Shown here: positions 52,904 to 62,119 of the stretch, piece by piece
How positions within the stretch are numbered: the stretch's first letter is position 1
How the letters are laid out: the number at the start of each line of letters is the position of its first letter
Assembly (NCBI RefSeq): GCF_042186555.1
Contig: NC_133326.1
Location: forward strand, 593,371,790 to 593,435,789
Origin: Aquarana catesbeiana
Taxonomy: Eukaryota; Chordata; Amphibia; Anura; Ranidae
Direction of reading: 5' to 3'
Length of the DNA: 64,000 nt
Notes under the pieces: model-generated
What the model was told of the DNA's origin: nothing
Database searches by the model: none
The model's input: the letters and a program-made list of their open reading frames with translations, nothing else
Translations under genes and position numbers: made by a program

Positions 52904-54187
52904 TTATCAGTCTTGGTTTAGCACAGTGGATTTTCCTAGATAGGAAAATCCACTGTGGCAGCACTAAGGCAACACTTTAAGACTTTGTTGCCTGGAGAAG
53001 AGAAAAAAAAACACTCTTTTTGGCATCAAGCCATTCACAGTCCTCAAGTACAGGATTTTTTTTTGTGATGTCCCTTTAAAGGCAACCCATCATAAGAATT
53101 AGTCACAGGAGTAATCTTATGTTACAGATAAAAGTGTATAATTATAGAAGCAGGTATGAGATAAATTGCCTTTCAGAAGATAAAAGGATCCATTAATTAC
53201 ATGAAGTGTGCCTGAAAGATGTCCTCTGTATTTGCCAGAGCACAAAAGACAATATTTGCTGCATCATCCTGACACATCCCCTTGCACAGACTCAGTGGGA
53301 CTGAACTGATTCTAGATCTTCTGAGGCTAAAACTGTCAATCTGAGCATTATGGTGTCTTCAACTTGTGCACATCCTACCAGCCTGATCCTAATAATATCC
53401 ATCAGGAATCAGAGCATGACATCCGCTTGCAAGAGCTGCAAAGACCACAGGCAGATGGTATAATTATACTGCATTTCCTCAGCTTGATTTCTCTGAGGAT
53501 ATGCAGCTTTTCAATTAATTGTTTTCCAGGATTAACCCTTTCAGTGCCAGGACTAATGAATTACTGCGCTGGACTCTTCTCTGGGACATTCAAAGGTCCA
53601 GGCAGCTTATGGTGCCTTGTGGGTAGGGCAATAATAATACTATACTAAAGTCAGATAAGGATACATGGCACATATTTGTATTCCCAGGTGGAGGGATATG
53701 GTTTCTCTAATGACTACAAAAATGTAATAGACTTTTTTTCTTTTGCTTCTAATAAAATAGTTTAAATTAAAGTGACAATGCACTGTACCTGAACACCACA
53801 AACTGAAAACACAATTTCATGAATTTTTAATATTCAATGCGAACTCACCCAACCATGTCTTCATGCTTTATTTTGTTGAGCAATCCCGTTGAAAAATATC
53901 CCCTAGCTTTTCTAGCTCCAGCCATCTTGAGCAGTGTCAAATGATTTATGTAACATTAACTTCCTGGAATCCATCTACCTTTAGCTTAGGCATGTAAGCA
54001 GGAAGGTGTGCTTAGCTGAAAAAGCCCTTCCTTCCCTCCTCCAGATAAAAGAAAAAGAATGGTCATGAAGACTCCTGCAATATATAACATCGCTTTGACC
54101 TAGGCCAGAATCCAGGAAGTAACTGAAGGAATGTAAATAAAAAACGTGTAAAACAAGTAAGTATAATATACTTTCTTTTCTACTTAC
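52904..54187. other. Unassigned, possibly unique DNA
   Basis: A short inverted repeat at about 52932-52960 (ATTTTCCTAG / CTAGATAGGAAAAT). Otherwise I see no repeats or proteins; a plus frame at 53364-53648 lacks family resemblance. One of the few stretches that may be host single-copy DNA. Confidence 0.35.
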
Positions 54188-54190
54188 TAA

Positions 54191-54580
54191 GGGCCCTTTC
54201 AAACTGAGGCGGTTTGCAGGCGCTATTGCGCTAATAATAGCGCCTGCAAACCGACCTAAAAGTGCCGCTGCTTTGTCTCCAGTGTGAAAGCCCTGAGGGC
54301 TTTCACACTGGAGCTGTGCGCTAGCAGGACGGGAAAAAAAGTCCTGCTAGCAGCATCTTTGGAGCGGTGAAGGAGTGGGATGAGCGGAATGGGACAGCGC
54401 GGCTATACCTCCGGCAAAGCGCCCCAGTAGAGGTACTTTACGGTGGTTTTTAACCCTTTCTCGGCCGCTAGCGGGGGGGTAAAACCGCCCCGCTAGCGGC
54501 CGCATACCGACGGTAAAGCGCCGCTTACAATAGCGGTGCTTTACCGCTGACGCCGCCCCCGCCCCAGTGTGAAAGGGCCC
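54191..54580. mobile_element. Harbinger-type MITE, 390 bp, TAA target duplication
   Basis: Ends GGGCCCTTTCAAACTG and CAGTGTGAAAGGGCCC, flanked by TAA at 54188-54190 and 54581-54583. Internal hairpins: GGCGCTATTGCGCTAATAATAGCGCC; GAAAGCCCTGAGGGCTTTC; CCGCTAGCGG..CCCGCTAGCGG. No coding. Confidence 0.78.
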
Positions 54581-54613
54581 TAATGCTAGTAGAATAAGGA
54601 TTAATATAGTTAA

Positions 54614-54952
54614 AGAGGAAGTAAACTTCCATCTTTCGCTTTTACCTATAGGTAAGCCTATAATAAGACTTACCTATATGTAGTGTAAATATCTCCTAAA
54701 CCTGCACAGTTTAGGAGATATTTACATTACATGCAGTCAGTGACATCACTGAAGGAAGGGCCACCCGTGCTATTCCTTCTGAACCCTGTGCCGTGAATTC
54801 CCGAGTGCATATGGAGGAGTGACATCATTGCAGCTCCGGCCAGTCACAGAGCCGGCGTCCGTGACCCCGGACACAAGATGGGTGAAGATGGGAGCCCCTG
54901 CAGCACTGACTTCTCAGCTTGGGAGGGCTTCGTTTTAGCCTACTTTCCCTTA
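54614..54952. mobile_element. TTAA-type MITE, AGAGGAAGTAAAC end
   Basis: TTAA at 54610-54613 precedes AGAGGAAGTAAAC; the right end is decayed (CTACTTTCCCTTA). Shares the TACCTATAGGTAAGCC and ATATCTCCTAAACC hairpins with 52455-52903, so they are related. Confidence 0.6.
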
Positions 54953-55312
54953 GGGGCCACAAGTGTCAATGATAAAGTGCAGCACTTTTCGGGCGCTAGT
55001 GGGACGCTTTTAACACCCGCTAGTGGCTGAAGGGGTTAACAGCACCTGTGTTGTGGCGCTTCCAAAGCGATTTGGAAGCACTCGCCTATTAATTTCAATG
55101 CGCAGGACATTTTGGGAGCGCTGTATACAGCGCTCCCAAACCGCCCCAAAGATGCTGCTTGCAGGACTTTTCAGAACGTCCCGCAAGCGCACCGCCCCAG
55201 TGTGAAAAGTCATGCTGAAATGAATGGGAGGCAGTTTTCAGGTGTTATTTAGAGGCTATTTCTAGCGCTAAAACTCCTGAAAACTGCCTCAGTGTTAAGC
55301 CAGCCTTAAGGT
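54953..55312. mobile_element. Relative of the GGGCCC MITE, degenerate
   Basis: Carries GCGCTAGTGGG, a TTTGGGAGCGCTGTATACAGCGCTCCCAAA palindrome (cited as TTTGGGAGCGCTG and its reverse) and CCCCAGTGTGAAA, the block near the right end of 54191-54580. Terminal bases are not preserved. Confidence 0.55.
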
Positions 55313-56094
55313 GAGTTTAACATAGTGTGCTAGTATGTAATGCATACTAGTACATTATGCCTTTACCTTGCAGGTTCCCAAAAAAAAAAGTCCAGTGTCT
55401 TACAAATGCTTTAACCCCTTAGTGACGGAGGGTAAAATAACTGTTAATGCCTGAACACAATTTTGCAACTTTGACATGTGTTAATAAAACTGTACATATT
55501 ATTGCAACTACCTTGTGTATCCAAATGGATTATACCTTGTTAAAATAGTAAATAAATAAATAAAAACTTTTTTTAATTTAGCTGTATATTTCTTGCTATT
55601 ACAATAATTTACAAACAAAATCAATTCTCCTGCTTCTGACAATCACAGCAGTATTATATATGTATATGTTAGTTGTTTTTGTTTTTGTAGGGCCCAGAAA
55701 CAATGGTGCACATGTTGCTTTTTTTTTATATACAACTATATGGATCAGACCAAAATAAGGGACAAATGAGGAGGAAAGAGGGACATTGTTCCAAATCAGG
55801 GGCAGTCCCTTGAAATCAGGAATAGTTGGGAGCTATGTAACTATATTGATTATTTTATTTGATCAGTATATGACTGTCTCCAATTTGAAAAAAAATATTA
55901 AATATAATTAGGGTGAACAATTAATTATTTCCTGAATATGTAGATCTATGTATGTTACAAAACCAGACTAGTAATCCTTAATGTGACCCTGTAACATTTA
56001 TTTAATCTGAAATTCAAGCAGCTTCATATTTTATAGTTCAAAATCAGGAAAACCCCAGACACTCCAAAAAAGATTTAATTTGTTATTTCCTCAA
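55313..56094. other. Unassigned AT-rich DNA
   Basis: A GCTAGTATGTAATGCATACTAG palindrome fragment at about 55330 is probably left over from a TTAA MITE. The rest shows no gene or RNA signals. Confidence 0.35.
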
Positions 56095-56280
56095 AAGGGC
56101 CGGAGCCTGCGAACCAAGCAGGAAGATGGGGTGAAGATGGAAGACCTGTCAGTGAGGACAGTGTGCCGCTGGAGAGATCCTTTTACAGGTAAGTCTGTCA
56201 TAATGTGCTTGTATGCAATACATACTAGCGCATCGTGCCATTAACCTGTAGGGGGACTCGTTTCTTTACTATCACTTTAG
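56095..56280. mobile_element. TTAA-type MITE fragment
   Basis: CTTGTATGCAATACATACTAG and a terminal CTTTACTATCACTTTAG match the right part of the 52455-52903 family. The left part is missing. Confidence 0.5.
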
Positions 56281-56439
56281 GCTGCACTCCAGCAATGTTT
56301 TTTTTTGACATTTGCCAGATAAGAGTAAATTACATATAACAATGTGTGCCCCATGTGTAGCTGATGCTGCATTAGGTAAACTAATGTTTTAACTTACCCT
56401 GAACACTAATGTAAGCCCCAAACTTCTGGCACTGAGAGT

Positions 56440-56795
56440 GCATTCACACCACATGCGCTTGAAATTCATTGGATGGCTATTCCAGTGCAGTCCTACCCCA
56501 TGACAAGCCAAAATGCCTTGTGCCCAGTTCACACCACTGCAGTGTGTGGCTAAAATAAGAAACTATGTGCGGTACTTTTTTTAAGCGTAGTGCAGTGTGA
56601 CGCAATCCACTGCCTTGCACCGCACAGACAGCAATTGAACTTTATTAGATGTTTTTTGTTTGAAAAAAAAAAAAAAAGGAAACCGTGCAATGCACTGAGA
56701 TTGGTGCAACATCACTGCATTGATTTCGGCTGGTCCGCACCACACACCATCCACTTCATTGCAACTCAGCAGCTGGTGTAAACCAGCCCTTAAAC
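56440..56795. mobile_element. Degenerate MITE with GTGTAAACCAGCCC end
   Basis: Repeated CACACCAC/GTGTG-rich words (TGCATTCACACCACATG, CAGTTCACACCACTGCAG) and a GGTGTAAACCAGCCCTTAA end, in the style of Harbinger MITEs. The left inverted repeat is poorly kept. Confidence 0.42.
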
Positions 56796-56994
56796 GTACG
56801 GTCCAGTTCTAGTTTTTGTTTATAGCGCAAAAAATAAAAAATGCAGATGTGATCAAATACCACCAAAATAATGCTCTATTTGTGGGTAAAACATAATAAA
56901 AATTTCATTTGAGTACAGTGTTGTATGACCACGCAATTGTCATTCAAAGTGTGACAGCACTGAAAGCTGAAAAATGGCCTGGGCAGGAAGGGGG
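56796..56994 (-). mobile_element. Fragment of the 22042-22906 MITE family
   Basis: The minus strand repeats the CAATTGCGTGGTC and TATTTGATCACATC blocks in the same order, beginning CCCCCTTCCTGCCCAGG after TTAA (56995-56998). Truncated. Confidence 0.65.
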
Positions 56995-57000
56995 TTAAAA

Positions 57001-57327
57001 TGCACTGTATTGAGATGGTTAAATTACACACAGGTGGACTCTATTTACTAATAAGTTGACTTCTGGAGAAAATTGGTTCCACTAGATTTTAGTTAGGGGT
57101 ATCAGAAAAGGGGGCTGAATACAAATGTACACCACACTTTTCATATATTTATTTTTAAAAAGAATTGAAAACCATTTATCATTTTCCTTCCACTTCACAA
57201 TTGTGTGTCACTTTGTGTTGGTCTATCACATAAAATCCCAATAAAATCTATTTACGTTTTTGGTTGTAACATGACAAAATGTGGAAAATTTAAAGGGGTA
57301 TGAATACATTTTCAAGACACTGTATAT
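57001..57327 (-). mobile_element. Tc1-like terminal fragment F
   Basis: Ends GGGTATGAATACATTTTCAAGACACTGTA, i.e. a Tc1-type inverted repeat (CAGTGTCTTGAAAATG on the minus strand). Preceded by non-coding element sequence with an ACACAGGTGGACTCTATTTACTAA block. No transposase remains. Confidence 0.6.
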
Positions 57328-58684
57328 TTGGTTACATGACTCATTCTCCATAATATAGAGTGAACAGCTTCAGTGGAGTTACACCTTCACTATAACCCTC
57401 TGGGAGGGGACAGAGATACAAGTTTTTGAAATCGTGTCTCTGAAATCTCCATTGAAAGCACAGTGACTAAATGTGTATTATTATTACAGCACAGCTGCCA
57501 AACGCTTAAATGATATTACCCTTGTAAATATTTAATTATATATTTGCCCAGAGTAAAAGTTGTAGAGTTTCACTTTTCCTTCTTTAGCCAACACATTTTC
57601 TTCCTCCACTGACCTCTCTTAGCACTGTTCAAAAAAAAAAAAGTCCAGCTTTCCAAAACTAAAATTCTCATTGGAAACATCAAACATTTGACACATCACA
57701 CGTCATGAAGTGTTAGATAGTTATCCTGTGTCCTCATTTTAATCCATATTTGATATCCAATTACTGCAAGCATATGGGTACACTGCAGTGATAAAGAATG
57801 GAGTACTGAGCTCCAGATTTACAGTACTTTAAATAAGTTGAGTCAGATTAAAGCTTATTGAGGAAACTGGCACAGAGCAAGATGAGCGCACAGCTACCAA
57901 GGAGGAGTTTTGTGGTAAATTAAGTGCCTAATCAGACTGTTTTGCCTACTAAACATCTTATTGAACTGTGTAATTGAGTCCTAAAAATAGTGCTAAAATC
58001 ATACAGATCAGTATGCTGTGTTACTCTACAGTGCATTTAACATTGAAAGTAGTACTCTGCAAATCTGATTTAAAAATGTATTCATGCTGACTCCTTGTTA
58101 CAAATAAAAAATGTTTTAACTTTGTCCTGACTGTCATACAAATAGAGAAACCTGATTCACTAAAACTTTAGAAAAGAAAACTAGAACATACTTGTTACAC
58201 AGAGCAACCAATCAGAATTTCTGTTTTAATTTTGATAAATGTTAAAGCTGATTGGTTGCCCTAAACTTTATTACAGGGGTTGCAGCATCTCCACAGGCAT
58301 AAACTGACATTTACAAGAAATTATTATACAATGTAGAAGTAATAATGTGAAAAGGAATAAGAACCTATAAACATCATTGCCTATGCATTGTGTCATAAAT
58401 TGGGGTTCCTTCCCCCATATGTTCAACATTTCTTGGAAAATGATAGATGTATTTATCACCCCCTACCTGAATAGGAAAAGGCTTTACCTTATGATTACTA
58501 TGTGATAACATGTATTGTTACATATTTTTGTGCTGTCATTTTCTTTAAATAAATAATTTATTAAAAAAATATAAAATGTTGCTATGAGCAAATACTTAAA
58601 GATTGTGGTCAATTATTTTAAACATGAAACAAACAAGGATGTAGCCACTTAACCTCCAAAAGCTTAGAATATGTTTTATTAATG
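57328..58684. other. Unassigned, possibly unique DNA
   Basis: A possible old MITE at about 58140-58262 (GAGCAACCAATCAG ... CTGATTGGTTGCC inverted). Otherwise no repeats, protein domains or RNA genes that I can support. Confidence 0.35.
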
Positions 58685-58925
58685 TGTTCAAACACAAGGA
58701 ACGCCCACCTGCTCGCTTACGCGTTTCACTCTATTATTGCTCCTAATGGAGTGAAATGCATACATTGAGCAGGTAGACTTTTCCTGATCATGGACTGTCA
58801 CTGGATCTGTGCAGGGGGCTTTTAGTGGAGTGGTTTTGGATGTTTTACAATGTGTACTTCTTTTTAACAGTTTTAATAAATCAGCTTTATAATCTTAAAG
58901 CAAACTGCAAGAGATTATTTACCAA
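58685..58925. mobile_element. Half-palindrome element with hammerhead remnant
   Basis: Contains ACGCGTTTCACTCTATTATTGCTCC facing GGAGTGAAATGCAT, and a right part (TTTTGGATGTTTTACAAT, AATAAA) resembling the P2 arm (TTTTGGATGTTTTTGTAT). The GAAACGCGT (minus) and GAAATGCAT (plus) words resemble the GAAA plus self-complementary stem III of the hammerheads in P2 and P3, but no complete core is left. Confidence 0.4.
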
Positions 58926-59406
58926 AGGGATAATTTTTTTTTATTTATTTTTTCCCCACAATGGTTTTATTTAGGTAAAGGAGTAACATACAAATAGCTT
59001 TAACTTTAGTTGTAAATTAAAAATCAATAAAACAATGTAGCGCAACAGATGAATCCAGTTGACCTTGCATAAACCTTATGGAATTGGAACTAGTCTCGTA
59101 CCATATATATATATATAGTATGGTGAACCACAGAAGGTAAACTATATCACCTTCAATATGTTGCCAACATCCCAGATTAATGCGGGAAGATAAGAACCCT
59201 AAAAATAGGGAACTTGTGTACCCCCCAGTACAGTGGGACTTTATAGGCGAACAAAATGATTGCGTTTAAATAAAACTATTATTTATTTGAGAAAAGCATA
59301 AAAACAAGACAGACTGAACATAAAACTCTACGAAAGTGCTTATGCAGTGAGTTTTCTTTCATATTGATCATTATATACTTTCATCTATAAATACATGTTT
59401 CTCTGT

Positions 59407-59448
59407 AGGCCTAATATGGTTCAGGACGATGTCCCTTCTTCAGAGGTG
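59407..59448 (-). ncRNA. Hammerhead-like motif, P3 left arm (damaged)
   Basis: Minus strand: CTGAAGA core, stem II AGGGAC..GTCCT, then GAACC where GAAAC is expected, and ATAT in place of the palindromic stem III. Likely inactive; the right-arm copy is better preserved. Confidence 0.45.
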
Positions 59449-60067
59449 TATTGCAGAGAGAAATTATATGTATAGAAGACACATTCAAAAATCCAGTCCT
59501 TAAGACGAGAATAAAGTGCATAAAATATGCACAAGAGCAGATTTTTATATCAAATGAAAAAAAGGGGGGAAAGAGGGGTGATTTGATAAAATAGCAATGG
59601 CCATCAGTTAGCTGAATGGCGGACGTGGCAGTTTTCACCTGGATTCAGGAATAGCTCCGCAAAGGCCCCCAAATGGGGAGATGACCCTGCCACGTCCACA
59701 GAGTAGTCTTGTTTGAGTTTAACCATGTTGAGCAGATGGCTAAACCATATCCATCAATGTTCATCACGCTTCAGCCGTCTGCTCAACACGGTTAAACCCA
59801 AACAAGACTACTCTGTGGACGCGGCAGGGTCATCTCGCCATTTGGGGGCCTTTGCGGAGTTATTCCTGAATCCCCTGGGGAAACCGCCATGTCCACCATT
59901 CGGCTAACTGATGGCCATTGCTATTTTATCAAATCACCCCTCCTTCCCCCCTTTTTTTCATTTGATATAAAAATCTGCTCTTGTGCATATTTTATGCACT
60001 TTATTCTCGTCTTAAGGACTGGATTTTTGAATGTGTCTTCTATACATATAATTTCTCTCTGCAATAT

Positions 60068-60107
60068 GCCTCTGAAGAAGGGAAATCATCCTGAAACATG
60101 TTAGGCC
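60068..60107 (+). ncRNA. Hammerhead ribozyme motif, P3 right arm (complete core)
   Basis: Stem I GCCT (60068-60071) pairs with AGGC (60103-60106). The CTGAAGA core (60072-60078) is a perfect CUGANGA. Stem II AGGG..TCCT with an AAATCA loop, GAAA (60093-60096), then stem III ACATGT, self-complementary as in dimeric hammerheads, and T at the cleavage position (60102). All conserved core bases are present. Dimer-dependent cleavage is inferred from family knowledge. Confidence 0.62.
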
Positions 60108-60694
60108 TACAGAGAAACATGTATTTATAGATGAAAGTATATAATGATCAATATGAAAGAAAACTCACTGCATAAGCACTTTCGTAGAGTTTTATGTTCA
60201 GTCTGTCTTGTTTTTATGCTTTTCTCAAATAAATAAAAGTTTTATTTAAACGCAATCATTTTGTTCGCCTATAAAGTCCCACTGTACTGGGGGGTACACA
60301 AGTTCCCTATTTTTAGGGTTCTTATCTTCTCGCAGTCTTGTACCATATGGTAGGGTAAATGAACCATAGGTATAAAGCAACGTGTGAGCTGAAGAGAATT
60401 TGTTCAGGGTTTTGAAACGGAAGTTGAGTTTCGTAGGTGTCTATAGGCTTTAAGGAAAATGGTCTAGCGTTGTTATGCCGTTAGAGAATTAGGAGCCATT
60501 GATGGTTTTCCTTTTGTAGCTGTAAGAGTAAGGACTGTAATTTGTGGTTCTCGGGATGCGAATGAGTGAAAGTGGAGGACGGGACAGCTCCAACAATGGG
60601 AAAGGTCTTGCATTAGATTGGGTAAATGTCGAATAGTCAGATAGTCGGGTGTGGTGTATTCACAGTGGGTTTTTGGGGTTCGCATGAGGGGGGA

Positions 60695-60790
60695 AATGGG
60701 GGGGGGGGAGGGGAGGGAGAGGGAGAAAGGAAAAAAAAGGGGGGAGGGGGTAAAGAGTCGAGGGAGGAGGGGAAAAGGAAAAGGGTTATC
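60695..60790. repeat. G/A-rich low-complexity tract
   Basis: Runs of GGGGGGGG, GGAGGGAGAGGG and GGAAAAGG. Frames across it are artefacts. It may be part of the L1 3' untranslated region or a later expansion; the other L1 (7684-7735) is G-rich on its sense strand, opposite to here. Confidence 0.7.
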
Positions 60791-60822
60791 ATCTCTTACT
60801 TCCCTCCCTGGTGACAGACTAA

Positions 60823-61179
60823 TGCGGCATACAAACGATCAGAAATTCGGCCAGCAAAAGACCGATGAGAGCTTTTGGTCGGAAAATGCGACCGTGTGTA
60901 TGCTCCATCGGACTTTTGCTGGCAGAATTCCAGCCAGCAAAAGATTGAGAGCAGGTTCTTAATTTTTTGGTCAGAAATTCTGATCGTCTGTACCAATTCC
61001 AACGTGCAAGATTCCTACTCATGCTCGGAAACAATTAGACGCATGCTCGGAAGCATTGAACTTCATTTTCTCAGCTTGTCATAGTGTTGTACGTCACCGC
61101 TTTCTTGATGGTCGAAAGTTCAGCGAACTTTTGTGTGACCGTGTTTTCCGACGGAAAATCCGCTCATGTGTACGCGGCA
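60823..61179. mobile_element. Harbinger MITE, 357 bp, TAA target duplication
   Basis: Ends TGCGGCATACAAACGATC and CTCATGTGTACGCGGCA, flanked by TAA (60820-60822 and 61180-61182). Internal CGGCCAGCAAAAG / CTTTTGCTGGC inverted repeats. The right third matches the end of the large Harbinger element at 6905-6974, making it a likely non-autonomous derivative. Confidence 0.8.
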
Positions 61180-61182
61180 TAA

Positions 61183-62119
61183 GTATGAGCAGCTCCATCT
61201 GGAGTACATGTTGGTAGTGGAGGGGGGCGGCTATCATGAGAATAGGGTCTACAGATCAGGAGTTAAGTGTGTGGAATGAGGTGTTTCTGCAGTTAGCTGG
61301 GGAAATTACCTAAAATTCCGGGATCGGCTGCAAATGTGTCCAGCATGCCCATTTGGTCTCAAATTTTGTAGGAGTGTCTCGTTCAATGTGAATTAATTCT
61401 TCCATGTCAGCTACTTTATTGATTCTGTTAAACCATCCCTTGATTAAGGGAGAGTGGGGGAACCCCAGTTTATCGGGATACACTGTTTTTCTGCATTAGT
61501 AATGTGCATGGCTAGTGATTTGTGGTAAGTTTTTTTGCGATAGAGGTGAATGGTTTAGTAGGAATTGAGCTGGGGAAAGTTCTAAACTGTAGGATGTCTT
61601 TGGGTGGTAATGCGGCACACTTCCCTCCAGAAGGTTTGAATGCGTGGATTGGCCCACACATATGTACCGATGTACCGCAATCTTTTTGACATCTCCATCA
61701 AGTTTCTGGAATATCAGGTTTAAATTTGTGTAGAAGAGTAGGGGTGCAGTACCTACGTCATTAAATTTTGTATCCGTTTTCTTGGGTGAAAACATTTATT
61801 GAGCCCTTGTGGCTATTGAGGTATATTTGTTCCCAGTCTTCTTGCGATACGGATAGGGATAGATCCCCGTTCCCATGTCTTGCAAGCTTTACTGTGATTA
61901 GAAGGGGGATCTGCAAAGAGTAAAGAGTGCATGTTGGATATGAGGTGGTGCTGAGGGGTCTTTCATGTGCAGAGCATCTTAAAAGATGTAAGTTGTCTTG
62001 AACTGGAGGATATTTTGTCTAGGGATCTTAGGTAGTGTATGAGCAAAAAATATGTCCAGGGAGGAATGGGTGATCTATCCATTTGGGTTAAGAGGTGGGA
62101 GGTAGATAGTAAAGTACCG
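61183..62119 (-). other. L1 3' coding remnant / untranslated region
   Basis: Continuation of the L1 between the MITE and the recognisable ORF2. Minus frames such as 61795-61496 have no clear motif; it presumably encodes the ORF2 C-terminus in decayed form. Confidence 0.45.

Larger units (their letters stand above)
59107..60333. mobile_element. Large palindromic element P3 (1.23 kb) with 15-bp target duplication
   Basis: Flanked by AGTCTCGTACCATAT (59092-59106) and AGTCTTGTACCATAT (60334-60348). Arms 59182-59735 and 59780-60333 are reverse complements with scattered differences, centred near 59757. A 75-bp unpaired tail on the left begins with (AT)n. Each arm contains a hammerhead-like core, and AATAAA-type signals occur in the arms. 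No protein. Inserted in the minus-strand L1. Confidence 0.87.

Noticed and set aside
53364..53648. 94-codon plus frame in otherwise unassigned DNA
   Set aside because: No recognisable domain, no splice or promoter support; cannot be called a gene.
58706..58770. Third complete hammerhead ribozyme
   Set aside because: GAAACGCGT and GAAATGCAT words are present, but the CUGANGA core and stem II cannot be completed on either strand; treated as a remnant only.
60626..60962. Gly/Arg/Lys-rich frames
   Set aside because: Encoded by a G/A low-complexity tract and the edge of a Harbinger MITE.
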